Positions 9,131 through 17,977 of a stretch of 64,000 bases of DNA are shown here, in pieces. The stretch is taken from positions 1 to 64,000 of the forward strand of contig NZ_CALBWL010000024.1 of the NCBI RefSeq assembly GCF_937973075.1. The letters are read 5' to 3'. Each line of letters begins with the position of its first letter. Within the stretch, counting starts at the first letter, position 1. Source of the DNA: an uncultured Campylobacter sp. (GTDB taxonomy: Bacteria > Campylobacterota > Campylobacteria > Campylobacterales > Campylobacteraceae). The notes below the pieces were generated by a model that ran no database searches, was not told the origin of the DNA, and saw nothing but the letters and a program-made list of their open reading frames with translations. Both the position numbers and the translations under genes were made by a program.

Positions 9131-9892
9131 TCAGCTTGCGATCAGTCCGTAAAGTAGCTTTAAAATCGTAGCGGCAACGACGAACAGAAGCATCTTGCGC
9201 ACGAATTTTACGTCGCACCGCATCACCAAGCTTGAGCCTGCGAAGCTGCCCGCGATCTGCCCGACCGCCATCACCGCTCCGACGAGCCATAAAATTTGCC
9301 CGCCGATGATAAAAACGCCCAAAGAGACGATGTTTGAGGTGAAATTTAAAACCTTCGTGTGTGCGACCGCCTTTTTCATATAAAGCCCTAAAATTCCCAC
9401 GAGCGCAAACGTCCAAAACGAGCCTGTGCCTGGGCCGAAAAACCCGTCGTAAAAACCCAAAACAAGCCCGAAAATCGCGTAAAAGCTCTTTTTTGACATC
9501 TTGGGTTTGGCGGGCGCTTCGCCTAGGTTTGGCGAAAAAATCATATAAAGCAAAAGCGCCAGCAGCAGGATCGGAATGAGGTAGTTTAGGAATTTCGCAT
9601 CGACTAGAAGCAGGACATAAGCGCCGACGAGTCCGCCTATGAACGTAAAAATCACGCCGCACAAGATCTCCGCTGCATCGACATAACCCTTGCGGATGAA
9701 ATTTAAAGCGGCGGTGAAACTTCCGAAACTGCCTTGAAATCTATTTGTGGCGATCGCTACATGCGGCGGAACGCCCACGGCAAGCAGCGCAGGCAGCGAG
9801 ATCAGTCCGCCGCCGCCCGCGATCGAGTCTATAAATCCGCCGAAAAATGCCGCCGCAAAAAGCACCGCAAACTGCCAAAGTTCAAGCTCCAT
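9131..9892 (-). CDS. TSUP (TauE/SafE) family membrane transporter
   Basis: A 253-residue integral membrane protein with about eight hydrophobic segments and two internally similar halves. The N-terminal FGGFIDSIAGGGGLISLPALL and the internal GFYDGFFGPGTGSFW are characteristic of the 4-TMS TauE/SafE family (formerly DUF81/YfcA). Members export or take up sulfite, sulfoacetate or other small sulfur or organic anions; substrate unknown here. The start is ATG with AAGGA five bases upstream. No operon partners are visible. Confidence 0.9.
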   Translation of the reverse strand: MELELWQFAVLFAAAFFGGFIDSIAGGGGLISLPALLAVGVPPHVAIATNRFQGSFGSFTAALNFIRKGYVDAAEILCGVIFTFIGGLVGAYVLLLVDAKFLNYLIPILLLALLLYMIFSPNLGEAPAKPKMSKKSFYAIFGLVLGFYDGFFGPGTGSFWTFALVGILGLYMKKAVAHTKVLNFTSNIVSLGVFIIGGQILWLVGAVMAVGQIAGSFAGSSLVMRCDVKFVRKMLLFVVAATILKLLYGLIAS

Positions 9893-10442
9893 TTTTGTCC
9901 TTTTTTTTCAAATCACGCAGGCACGTGCTATGAACGCCTGTCAGAATTCTCGCAATTACGATCGTAAAACTGCTCATGCACCGCAAAGTGCATACGGGCA
10001 CCTGCTAGAATTTCGTGAAATCCTATAAAATTTCGCGGAATTATATCGGATTTTACTACACGGCTCCCGCTTAAATTTTATGAAATTTATCGCGCGATTG
10101 CCGTTTTAGCTCCATACATTTTATCGCGTCGCGCACAAGCTGCAAAATTCTATAAAATTTTAGCAATGCAAAGCGGCGAAATTTTACTTGAATTTCATAA
10201 AATAGCCCTATAAATTTCGCGCAGCTATCCGTGAAATTTGCAGAATTTTATAAAGCGATCTTTTGCTAAAATTTTATGAAATTTCGACGCGCTATACTTA
10301 AGGCGCGCGGCAAAATCCATAAAGCCAGCCCTACTTATGCGGCAAAACAGCGCAAAATTCCGCCGCACAGCCGCACTAAAACTTCATAAAATTTCATCGC
10401 CCCGCTCGTATCAGATAAAATTTCGCCAATTATTCCGCAGTT
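9893..10442. other. Gene-free 0.55 kb stretch very rich in AAATTT motifs
   Basis: No gene is seen. The interval contains close-packed AAAATTTTA, GAAATTT and TAAAATT motifs, one of the densest runs in the window, downstream of the DUF2400 gene and upstream of the TSUP gene (both on the minus strand). Confidence 0.5.
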
Positions 10443-11219
10443 TTATCTAAACTCGCCGCTTAGTTCCGGCAAAATTTTATCTATCTCGCCGCTCTGTCCG
10501 AGGCGATACAGCGCGAAGTCGTATTTGATGGGATCGCTCGGATCGAAGCGCCTTAAGCTTTGCGTAAGCTGCAAAACCGCCTCAAAATCGTAACTCTTGC
10601 GATCGATCAGCCCAAGCTTAAGCGAAACTTTATGCGTATGGGTATCGAGCGGGATGAGGAGGCGCGATTTTTCGATCTTTTTGTACAGCCCCAGATCGAT
10701 GTCGCTGTCGCGCACCACCCAGCGCAGGAAAAGATTGTAGCGCTTGTACGGCGACGTAGGCTTTTGCGAGAAGCCACGCCCGAAAAAAAACTCATACCCC
10801 GGGCTGCGGTAGGGATTTAATCTGTAAATCTCGCCGATTAAAAAATTTATCCCATCCTCGATCCGTCCGCTTTTTTGCATGCCGCGAAGCACGCTCTCTT
10901 CGATGCTAAGGCTATTTTTAAGCCGCTTTAAAGTTATAAAAATTTCAGCGACGTCGCGCGAGCTTTGAAATCTATACTTTTTGCTCGCAAGCTCTGCACC
11001 AATGCGCTCATCGCTCCCGTCTAAAAGCGAAAAATCAAGCGAGCGAAGAAATTTTAAAATTTGAGCCGCGCTCCCGTAAGCAAACAGCGCGCAGATAAGT
11101 GCTACGACGTCGTTTCGATGTCCCTTTGCGACCTGCAGCGGATCGGGCGCGCCGAAAAGATCCGCGTCGCAATTTTTCAAATCGGCGTAATAATCTAAAA
11201 TCTGCTTTAAGCTTTTCAT
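10443..11219 (-). CDS. TIGR02757 (DUF2400) family protein
   Basis: A 258-residue protein matching TIGR02757: an early DPLQVAKGHRNDVVALICALFAYG segment (cut here: conserved HRND and AYG), an NPYRSPGYEFFFG segment, and LRWVVRDSDIDLG followed by PLDTHTHKVSLKLGL, in which the PLDTH motif is diagnostic. The family has a helix-hairpin-helix DNA-glycosylase-like fold, but its role is unknown. It is the last gene of a tight minus-strand cluster and overlaps rsmD by four bases (ATGA). Confidence 0.88.
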   Translation of the reverse strand: MKSLKQILDYYADLKNCDADLFGAPDPLQVAKGHRNDVVALICALFAYGSAAQILKFLRSLDFSLLDGSDERIGAELASKKYRFQSSRDVAEIFITLKRLKNSLSIEESVLRGMQKSGRIEDGINFLIGEIYRLNPYRSPGYEFFFGRGFSQKPTSPYKRYNLFLRWVVRDSDIDLGLYKKIEKSRLLIPLDTHTHKVSLKLGLIDRKSYDFEAVLQLTQSLRRFDPSDPIKYDFALYRLGQSGEIDKILPELSGEFR

Positions 11220-12484
11220 TTTGCGTAGTAGCTCATCGTCGTAGCGCCGAATTTGCGCGATTTAAGCAGTGCGAAATCGCCGATTTTAAGCGGCAACTCA
11301 AGCTCGCTCATATGCTCGATCGCGATTAGCAGCTCGCACTGCGCGGAGCCCAGGCGCGTTATCAGCGCCAGCACCCGCTCGTAAATCCCGCCAAAGCCCT
11401 GCCTAATCGCAAACGGTGGGTCCAGATAGACAAACACTCTGCGCGCAGGATCGAAGACGGAATTTTCTATGGAATTCGCAGTAGAATTTTTTCTTGAATC
11501 ATAGATGAAATTTGCGTTTGAATGTAAATTTTCTCCGTAGCTAGCGTTAAAATTCTCGCCTAAATTTAAGATTTCTTTCTCTTCGCAGCTCGCGCCTAAG
11601 CTCGCACCGCGATTTGCGTCAAAATTAGAACTTACGCCGTATTTTGAGCTTAAATTTACGTTGCAATTAGCGGTCTCGACGTCGTTAGCGTCGTATTGCG
11701 AAGCAGAGCTAGCATCAAACTTTTCGCTAAAGTTTGCGGCGTCCGTGGCTAGCGAATTCACACAGTATTTTATACTAGAAGCGCTCGCATAATCGCCAAT
11801 CTGGGCAGAACCGCCAAAGCCCTCGCCCGCGCAATCGTCATTTACGCCGCTCTGCGTACCATTTTGCGTGCCGTAAGACACGCTGTTTTGCGTACCGCAT
11901 TTTGCAAAATCTTTCACGCCGCTTTGCGTGCCACCTTCCGCTTCTACGCTTTGCGCGGCGCAGTATCCGTTCTCGCCCTGCTCTACGCCGCTAAAGCTTT
12001 TGCGACAGCCCTCTTTTTCGCCGTCTAAATTTTTGCGGTAGGTGGCGGCATGGTTTTTGTCTAAATTTTTGCCGCTTAAATTTGGCGAATTCGTGCCCGA
12101 GCATCCGTTCATATTCGCTTGCAGCTCGCGCAAAATTTCTGGCAGTCGCTCGAAGCAATCGCCCAAAATCGCGTTTGCGCCTAGTCCGAAAAGCTCGAAA
12201 TTTTTCCGCATTATCTTATGCGCGGCAGCGTCCTTTTCGATCGCATAAACGTTTTTTGCGCCGTTGCTTAGCGCTTCAAGCGCCATTGCACCGCTGCCGC
12301 CGAAGCACTCGATAAACACCGCGCCGCGCAACTCCGCCCGCCACGTATCGAAAAACGAGCCCTTTACGATGCTTTTCGTGCTGCGCGTGCTCGAAAGTGC
12401 GGGCAGAGCGGGCTTTTTGCCCTTATAAATGCCGCTTGAAATTTGCGTAAAGAGCGCGCCGGTGGGTTTGGAAAATTTAGCCAT
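11216..12484 (-). CDS. rsmD: RsmD-type 16S rRNA (guanine-N2) methyltransferase with a ~220-residue insertion
   Basis: Residues 1-124 and 348-422 together form a standard RsmD: GIYKGKKP, the SAM loop ECFGGSGAMALEALSNGA (about 59-76), and the catalytic VYLDPPF at about 352-358. RsmD normally has about 190 residues; here about 220 residues of Asn/Ser/Gly-rich low-complexity sequence are inserted before the DPPF motif. The insert is in frame and contains an AATT-centred array with 12-bp spacing. RsmD methylates G966 of 16S rRNA. The insertion lies between the nucleotide-binding and catalytic strands, so it presumably loops out. The gene overlaps the next one by four bases and the previous one by eight. 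Confidence 0.85.
   Translation of the reverse strand: MAKFSKPTGALFTQISSGIYKGKKPALPALSSTRSTKSIVKGSFFDTWRAELRGAVFIECFGGSGAMALEALSNGAKNVYAIEKDAAAHKIMRKNFELFGLGANAILGDCFERLPEILRELQANMNGCSGTNSPNLSGKNLDKNHAATYRKNLDGEKEGCRKSFSGVEQGENGYCAAQSVEAEGGTQSGVKDFAKCGTQNSVSYGTQNGTQSGVNDDCAGEGFGGSAQIGDYASASSIKYCVNSLATDAANFSEKFDASSASQYDANDVETANCNVNLSSKYGVSSNFDANRGASLGASCEEKEILNLGENFNASYGENLHSNANFIYDSRKNSTANSIENSVFDPARRVFVYLDPPFAIRQGFGGIYERVLALITRLGSAQCELLIAIEHMSELELPLKIGDFALLKSRKFGATTMSYYAK
11446..12112 (-). repeat. In-frame low-complexity insertion of rsmD with 12-bp phased AATT array
   Basis: Six consecutive A/T junctions of AATT-type cores fall at 11462, 11474, 11486, 11498, 11510 and 11522, exactly 12 bp apart. 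The encoded protein repeats in tetrads such as NFIY, DSRK, NSTA, NSIE, NSVF. Further cores at 11552, 11564, 11612 and 11624 keep multiples of 12 among themselves. A second internal repeat of the form GTQ(S/N)(G/S)V lies around 11850-11950. Confidence 0.75.
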
Positions 12485-12803
12485 TTTGCCTTCTTAAAAT
12501 TTCGATGATTTTTTCCTTAAACTCATCAAACAGAGCGCAAATTTCCTCTTCCGCCGCGTCGTATTCGCTAAGATCCCGCTTTAGCGAACCTTGGAAATCC
12601 TCTAGCCTGGATAGCAGAGTATTCTTTGAAAACGGTAGCGCTAAATCACCGCCCTCGCCGATCAAAAATAGCGGTTTTGCCGAGCTTTGCGGCTCATCGC
12701 TTATCACAAAGTCGCAATCCTGCGCACTTGCGGCATGATCTTTTAAAAACAGCTCCAGCGTCTTTTGCAAAATTTCGCAGTCGCAATCGATAAAAGCTTT
12801 CAT
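12477..12803 (-). CDS. Small acidic hypothetical protein in the argD-rsmD cluster
   Basis: A 108-residue acidic protein starting MKAFIDCDCEILQKTLELFL. I do not recognise a family. The second half is predicted helical and rich in Glu/Lys. It is translationally coupled: its ATG overlaps the stop of the preceding midA-like gene (TGATG), and its end overlaps rsmD by eight bases. Coupling and position support a real gene; no function is offered. An alternative TTG start lies one codon upstream. Confidence 0.7.
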   Translation of the reverse strand: MKAFIDCDCEILQKTLELFLKDHAASAQDCDFVISDEPQSSAKPLFLIGEGGDLALPFSKNTLLSRLEDFQGSLKRDLSEYDAAEEEICALFDEFKEKIIEILRRQNG

Positions 12804-13900
12804 CAAAGCCCCTTTTTAAATTTTATCATCTTAAACTTCTCACCAAACTCCGCGCGCAGGTGATTAAACTGCAAAAGCGCGTTGCGATAGCCCTTCTCGC
12901 CGCTTTTTTGCATAAAAAGCTCTAAAAGCTGGACCGCGCCGAAGTCTATGAGAGCCGCGATCTGTCTTTTAAAATCCGCCGTGACGGCGCCTGCGTCCTC
13001 AAACGCAGCACGCAAAATTTCAAAATTTACGTCGTAGGTAAGATCGCTCTTGCCGTAAAAATCGCTCAAGTTTTGCACCTCAAAGAAGCTAAAAACTTCG
13101 TGATTTCGGTAGATCCGCAGGCTGAAATCGCCGCTAGCGCCCATCTGTCCGTAATCAAAGGCGATGAAATAAAACCGCTGCGCGCTGGCGCAAATTTCGC
13201 GGGCGAAGCGAAAGTATTCGACAGGGATTTCGCCGCGCGAGATGCCGAATCTGCGCGCGAGGGTCAAAATTTCGCCTTCTTTTATGGGGGCAAATTTTGC
13301 CGCACCGCTCTTTACAAAAAGCATATTTTCACCGTCCACCGCCTCGCATTTAAAGGCGTCGAAGAGTTCATTTGCCACAAAGATCGCATCTTTAAATTTC
13401 GCCTCGCGCGCGCTTGTAAAGTGCTTTAGCGCAATTTCATCGCCGAAGCTCTCCGCAAAGCTCGCCCGCTGCAGCTCGCGCAGGCGCTCGTGCGGCTCGA
13501 TGATCGCAAAGCTAAATTTATCAAGCGCCGCCGCGCCGCCCAGCGTAAAGATAGCTTGCGCTATGTCGCAAAGCAGCCGTCCGTCGTGCGAGCCGATCTC
13601 TACGATAGTTATTTTAGCGCTATTTTGCGGCTTTTTTACAGGCGCGGCATTTAAATTTAGCTTGCCAGGATTAGCCGCAAGATTTTGCCGCGACCTATCT
13701 GGGTTCGGCGCCGCGTCTAAGCTTAACTCTTGCGCCGCGCAAAAATCCGCGCTTAGGCGTAAAATTTCGCGCGCGATGCAGATCCCAAAGAAACTCCCTA
13801 CGCTCACGGCAGTGTAAAAATCGCCGCTCTTACCGATTTTAGCGGCATTTGCGTAGTAGCTCTCGTTTAACCAGCCCTCAAAAAAATCGCTAAATTTCAC
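12803..13900 (-). CDS. SAM-dependent methyltransferase, MidA/NDUFAF7 family
   Basis: A 365-residue protein of the MidA/NDUFAF7 (DUF185) family: N-terminal FSDFF, KIGKSGDFYTAVSVGSFFG (about 22-40), SAM-binding IVEIGSHDGRLLCDIA (about 97-112) and VANELFDAFKCE (about 172-183). Eukaryotic relatives dimethylate an arginine of a complex I subunit; the bacterial target is unproved. Residues 48-93 form a low-complexity Ala/Asn/Pro-rich linker that looks like an insertion between conserved blocks. The gene overlaps argD upstream and the small ORF downstream. Confidence 0.85.
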   Translation of the reverse strand: MKFSDFFEGWLNESYYANAAKIGKSGDFYTAVSVGSFFGICIAREILRLSADFCAAQELSLDAAPNPDRSRQNLAANPGKLNLNAAPVKKPQNSAKITIVEIGSHDGRLLCDIAQAIFTLGGAAALDKFSFAIIEPHERLRELQRASFAESFGDEIALKHFTSAREAKFKDAIFVANELFDAFKCEAVDGENMLFVKSGAAKFAPIKEGEILTLARRFGISRGEIPVEYFRFAREICASAQRFYFIAFDYGQMGASGDFSLRIYRNHEVFSFFEVQNLSDFYGKSDLTYDVNFEILRAAFEDAGAVTADFKRQIAALIDFGAVQLLELFMQKSGEKGYRNALLQFNHLRAEFGEKFKMIKFKKGL

Positions 13901-15066
13901 GCCCGCACTATCTCGTCCAGGCTTTTGCGTAGGCGCGCGAAGCCCTCTTTGATCTCGGATTTTTTGATATTTAATGCAGGCAAAAATCTAAGGGTGCGCT
14001 TGCCGGATTTTAGGATCAAAAGTCCGTTTTGCAGGGCTTTGTTAAAGATCTCGCCCAAGTTTTTTTCATCGCGTAGCACGAGGCCTTGCATCAGACCGAG
14101 CCCCACGTGCTTTTCGATCAGGCTAGGATAGTCTGCGGCGATGGTGTCTAGTTTTTTGATAAATCTTTTTATAGTCTTATCAAGCTTGCCGCTCGCTTTT
14201 AAAAACTCTAGCTGCGAAAGCACCGCAAGCGCCGTAGAGGTCGCCAAAAAGTTACCGCCGAAGGTGCTGCCGTGCTCGCCCGGAGCGAAAATATTTTGCT
14301 GCGCCACGCACGCGCCGATCGGCACGCCGCCCGCAAGACCTTTGGCAAAGGTGATGATGTCGGGGCGGATGCCGTAAATTTGCGACGTCGCAAACTCGCC
14401 CGTGCGATATACGCCGCACTGCACCTCGTCGGTTATTAAAAGCAGCTTTTTCTCTTTCAAAACAGCCGCCAGCTTTTGCACGCTAGCCTTATCCAGAGGC
14501 TTGATACCGCCCTCGCCCTGGACTAGCTCGATCATCACGGCGACGCTGTTTTCATCGATGTGCGCGATGATCTCCTCGATATCGTCGAAAAATTTAAATC
14601 CGGGCATATAGGGCGCAAAAATTTCCGGATGAAATTTCTCCTGCCCGGTAGCTTGTAGCGTCGCTAGCGTGCGGCCGTGGAATGAATTTCGCAGAGTTAG
14701 AATTTCAAATTTTTTATTAGGGAAGTTTACGGTGCCGTATTTGCGCGCCATTTTGATCGCCGCTTCGTTAGCCTCCGCGCCCGAGTTACAAAACACCGCG
14801 TATGTGCGGTATCCTAAAAGCTCGCTAATCTTTTGAGCCAGGGCTTCTTGGGGCAGAATTCTATAGATATTTGAGCCGTGGATGATCTGCGCGGCTTGCG
14901 TGCCGATCGCTTCCAGCACGATCTCGTTTGCGTGCCCTAGGCAGTTTACGCCGATGCCCGCGCCAAAATCTACGTAGTCCTTGCCCGCTTCGTCATAGAC
15001 TATCGAGCCCTCGCCTCTTACTAGCGCTACGTTTACGCGCGCGAAATTATCCATCAAATAGTTCAT
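13897..15066 (-). CDS. argD: Acetylornithine aminotransferase
   Basis: A 389-residue class-III PLP aminotransferase of normal ArgD length. The pattern VFCNSGAEANEAAIKMARKYG binds the PLP phosphate, LLITDEVQCGVYRTG contains the conserved aspartate contacting the pyridine N, and FAKGLAGGVPIGA carries the Schiff-base lysine. It converts N-acetylglutamate semialdehyde and glutamate to N-acetylornithine in arginine synthesis, and may also serve in lysine synthesis as N-succinyl-LL-diaminopimelate aminotransferase. Four-base overlaps join it to the genes on both sides, indicating one transcript. Confidence 0.93.
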   Translation of the reverse strand: MNYLMDNFARVNVALVRGEGSIVYDEAGKDYVDFGAGIGVNCLGHANEIVLEAIGTQAAQIIHGSNIYRILPQEALAQKISELLGYRTYAVFCNSGAEANEAAIKMARKYGTVNFPNKKFEILTLRNSFHGRTLATLQATGQEKFHPEIFAPYMPGFKFFDDIEEIIAHIDENSVAVMIELVQGEGGIKPLDKASVQKLAAVLKEKKLLLITDEVQCGVYRTGEFATSQIYGIRPDIITFAKGLAGGVPIGACVAQQNIFAPGEHGSTFGGNFLATSTALAVLSQLEFLKASGKLDKTIKRFIKKLDTIAADYPSLIEKHVGLGLMQGLVLRDEKNLGEIFNKALQNGLLILKSGKRTLRFLPALNIKKSEIKEGFARLRKSLDEIVRA

Positions 15067-15680
15067 TTTTTATACTCCACTTTAGGCAGATGCCAAGATT
15101 TGTAATAAGCCACCATGCGAAACGCAACCCCTAAAACCAGCAAAATAATCACCGAAAAGGCGCCGCTAAGCCCCAACCCATCAAGCACGAAATATATCAA
15201 GCCCACGCCCATGCTTATCGTGCCATAAAGCCCCGTATGCAAAAACCACGGCACTTCGTTCAGCAGCACGTCGCGCAAAATACCGCCGCCCACGCCGTTG
15301 CAAAACGCGATTAGCACCACGCCAAAAACGTTGTGATTGTAACTTAGCGCGACCATCGCTCCCACGATCGAAAAGCTTACGACGTCGATCGCATCGGTTA
15401 GAATAAATAAAAATTTACCCTCTAAATCGCGATTTTCGTAAAGTTTAGCGAAAATAGCTACGGCGCTTACCGCAAGCACGATCGTTACGGGCGCATAGTG
15501 CGTAAACGAGTAGATTTCGCGGCTTACTAAGGTATCGCGCATGATTCCGCCACCAAGCGCCGTCAAAAACGCCGCGATAAAGATCCCAAGCCAATCGCAG
15601 CCCTTCTTTACGCCGAATAAAAACCCGCTAAGCGCCGCCGAAGCGATGCCCACGCACTCCGTAAGCTCTAAAATACTCAT
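15063..15680 (-). CDS. UPF0126 / TRIC-type cation channel family membrane protein
   Basis: A 205-residue membrane protein with about seven hydrophobic segments and the diagnostic duplicated motif: GGGIMRDTLV in the first half and GGGILRDVLL in the second. Bacterial UPF0126 proteins (YadS/YicG type) are structural relatives of TRIC intracellular cation channels; physiological role unknown. It is the first gene of the overlapping cluster ending with the DUF2400 gene. Confidence 0.88.
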   Translation of the reverse strand: MSILELTECVGIASAALSGFLFGVKKGCDWLGIFIAAFLTALGGGIMRDTLVSREIYSFTHYAPVTIVLAVSAVAIFAKLYENRDLEGKFLFILTDAIDVVSFSIVGAMVALSYNHNVFGVVLIAFCNGVGGGILRDVLLNEVPWFLHTGLYGTISMGVGLIYFVLDGLGLSGAFSVIILLVLGVAFRMVAYYKSWHLPKVEYKK

Positions 15681-16275
15681 ATCACAACCCGCTAAAATCC
15701 TTTTAAAAACGCATTTTACAACAACTAAATATAAATTTCGGTAAAGCGCGACGGGCTGGATAAATTTAGACGCGGCGGGATAAATTTCAGAGCGGCGGAT
15801 AAAATTTGAGCGCGGTGAATTAAAATTCTACGAGATAGAATTTCATATGGCAGAATTTTAAGCGGCTAAAATACGGCGCCGTCGGGGCGTAAATATAAAA
15901 TTTAGACTTGAAATTTATAAACGACTGCGGAGATAAAATTTCATAAAATTTCATAAAATTTCATAAAATTTCATAAAATTTCATAAAATTTTATCGCAGC
16001 TAAAGCATACGGCGTTGCGGCCTAGCAAAAATTTTAGTTTTAAATTTACGGCATAGCTGAGCTAGAAAGAATTTAACGCTACAAAGTCGGCTCTATGCTT
16101 ACGCCAATGGCGCATAAATTTTAATTTGAAATTACGCCTCTTTTTTGGCGCCGTGTTTTGCCGCTATAAAATTTCATGCGATTTTACGAAGACCTAATCC
16201 GCGCGGAATTTTGCGTAAAATTTTAAAATTTAGCGGTCGAATTCTGCGTGAAATGTTACGCCGAGCTCCGCTATA
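15681..16275. other. Gene-free 0.6 kb region containing a 10-bp tandem array
   Basis: No gene recognised. AAATTT-containing units dominate; the best ordered portion is the 10-bp tandem array at 15931-15990, listed separately. Confidence 0.5.
15931..15990. repeat. 10-bp tandem repeat TCATAAAATT (six units)
   Basis: Five perfect copies of TCATAAAATT at 15941-15990 preceded by one variant copy (AGATAAAATT, 15931-15940). The period equals about one helical turn, and the unit contains the AAAATT core that recurs throughout the window. Copy number may vary between strains. Confidence 0.9.
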
Positions 16276-17322
16276 TTAGCGCAGCCTCTCTTTTAAAATC
16301 TTCCAAGTCCCGGGCATTGCCAGCAGTCCATTATGCCGCGCGTCTGGTATTTCATAAAATATATCGCCCGCCTTAAGAGATCCCGCAAGATCGCGGCAGT
16401 GTTGCACCGGTATCAGCTCATCTGCGGCTCCGTGGATGAGCGTGATCTGCGTGCCGCGTGCCGCTTGCAAAAATTCCGCAGTAGGAATCTTATAGCGGAT
16501 CAAAAATTTAGGCACGAAGGGGGCTTTTTCGTGCGCGAGTCGCTCGAAGCTAAAATAGGGCGCGAGCAAAATCAGCCGCGCCGCATCCCACTTCGCAGCC
16601 TGCTGTGCCGCGATGCCGCTTCCGATCGAGTAGCCGATCATCGCGAGCTTTCTTGGCGGATGCTGCGCTAAAACGTAGCGGCTCATCGCATCGGCGCTCG
16701 CAAAAAGCTGCTGCTGCGATGAAATTTTGCCGTCCGATTTGCCGTAGCCCGGGTAATCGAAAATATAAAAATCGTATCCCAAAGCCGCAAAATCCGCGCC
16801 GTATGCGCCCCAGCCGCTCACGTCGCCGAAGTTGCCGTGAAAGAACAAAATCGCGCCTTTAGGCTCTGCCGCGCTAAATTTCAGCCCGTTTATCGACCCA
16901 CCTTGAAAGGGGATATTGATCTCTTGAAATTTTATCGCAGCGGCGTTTGTCTTATTGCCCGCTGCGATGTCCTGAGAAGTATTTTCGCCGATATGCTCGC
17001 CGCTAGTTTGAGCGCTTTCGTTTTTGATCTCGCCCGCTGCGGCGCCGCTTTCTTTTGTGTCGCTCGCTGCAGAAGCGCTTTCGTCCGCAGCGCCGTTTGT
17101 CGCCGCACTATTTTGCGTAGCGGACGACGGCGTATCTAAATGTGCGCCGCTCTCGGGCGCGTTCACAAGTCCAGTAAATTCGGAATTTTCAAAGCTAAAT
17201 TTGAAGTTTTTATCCAGCGGCTCGCCCAAAAATATTAGCCGTTCTTGAAAGATATAAAGTCCCGCTAGCACGCAGACATAAACACACGCCGCGATAACGC
17301 ACAGCCTAAGTAAAACCCTCAT
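16276..17322 (-). CDS. Membrane-anchored alpha/beta hydrolase (Bem46/ABHD13-like)
   Basis: A 348-residue protein. Residues 5-27 form an N-terminal signal anchor. Residues 60-132 are an Ala/Ser/Glu/Thr-rich low-complexity linker, longer than usual for the family. The alpha/beta hydrolase domain follows: FFHGNFGDVSGWG (oxyanion region), DYPGYGKSDG, the nucleophile elbow GYSIGSG, the acid in IHGAADELIP and the catalytic His in DARHNGLL. The active domain would lie on the periplasmic side. Substrate unknown. It has its own AAAGGA site and is not tightly linked to neighbours. Confidence 0.85.
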   Translation of the reverse strand: MRVLLRLCVIAACVYVCVLAGLYIFQERLIFLGEPLDKNFKFSFENSEFTGLVNAPESGAHLDTPSSATQNSAATNGAADESASAASDTKESGAAAGEIKNESAQTSGEHIGENTSQDIAAGNKTNAAAIKFQEINIPFQGGSINGLKFSAAEPKGAILFFHGNFGDVSGWGAYGADFAALGYDFYIFDYPGYGKSDGKISSQQQLFASADAMSRYVLAQHPPRKLAMIGYSIGSGIAAQQAAKWDAARLILLAPYFSFERLAHEKAPFVPKFLIRYKIPTAEFLQAARGTQITLIHGAADELIPVQHCRDLAGSLKAGDIFYEIPDARHNGLLAMPGTWKILKERLR

Positions 17323-17389
17323 CGCCGTCCTTTAAATTTAAAGCCGAGACGCAAAAGCGCGCAGCAGCACGCGAAATTCCGTCTCGCCG

Positions 17390-17977
17390 CTAAGCTTTAA
17401 ACTCGCTCAAAAACCACTGAAACGCCAAGATCAGCCCCGGCGCGCGCACGATCTTTTCGTCAAACATAAACTCCCGCGCCTTGGCCGCAGGCAGGTAGAA
17501 AAGCTCGATCTTCTCGCCGTCCACGCCGCCACCGCGACTGATCTTCATCGATTCGTCGATGCACGCGAAATATAAAATTTGACGGTTCGCCGCAAAGCCA
17601 AGGGCGCTGTAGTAGCTCGTGATAAATTTCAGATCCTTCACGGCATAGCCCGTCTCCTCGAGCACCTCTTCGATCGCCGTTTGCTCCTCGCTGATGCCCT
17701 TGTCTAAAATGCCAGCGCAAAGCTCATAGGTGTAGCCCTTCTCGGGCGAATTTATTAAATTTTCCTCTTGATAAAACCACACGCTGGGGCGAAACTGCTT
17801 AACGAGCAAAAGCGCGTCGCGCTGCGTATGGTAGAGCAAAATCGAGACGCTATCGTGCACCTTGACGCAGTCCCACGCGCGCGCTACGCCGTCCATTTCA
17901 AAGCTCAAGCGAAAGGGTTTAACGAAATTCGAGCTTTTAAGCTCGGAAATTTTAAAATTTTTTATAGTAGTATCCAT
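17390..17977 (-). CDS. Nudix hydrolase, UDP-sugar diphosphatase / ADP-ribose pyrophosphatase type
   Basis: A 195-residue Nudix protein. The Nudix helix region reads GILDKGISEEQTAIEEVLEE followed by TGY, with the usual arginine of the box replaced. It looks much like NUDT14 UDP-sugar diphosphatases: the ELCAG lead-in, a GLGFAANRQILYFA segment and an internal GGGVDGEKIEL loop also occur there. Likely reaction: hydrolysis of UDP-glucose or ADP-ribose to the sugar phosphate plus nucleoside monophosphate. Its start overlaps the end of mgtE by 16 bases, so the two are co-transcribed. Confidence 0.82.
   Translation of the reverse strand: MDTTIKNFKISELKSSNFVKPFRLSFEMDGVARAWDCVKVHDSVSILLYHTQRDALLLVKQFRPSVWFYQEENLINSPEKGYTYELCAGILDKGISEEQTAIEEVLEETGYAVKDLKFITSYYSALGFAANRQILYFACIDESMKISRGGGVDGEKIELFYLPAAKAREFMFDEKIVRAPGLILAFQWFLSEFKA

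Noticed and set aside
15931..15990. CRISPR-like repeat array
   Set aside because: A 10-bp unit without spacers is a simple tandem repeat; no cas genes are present in the window.
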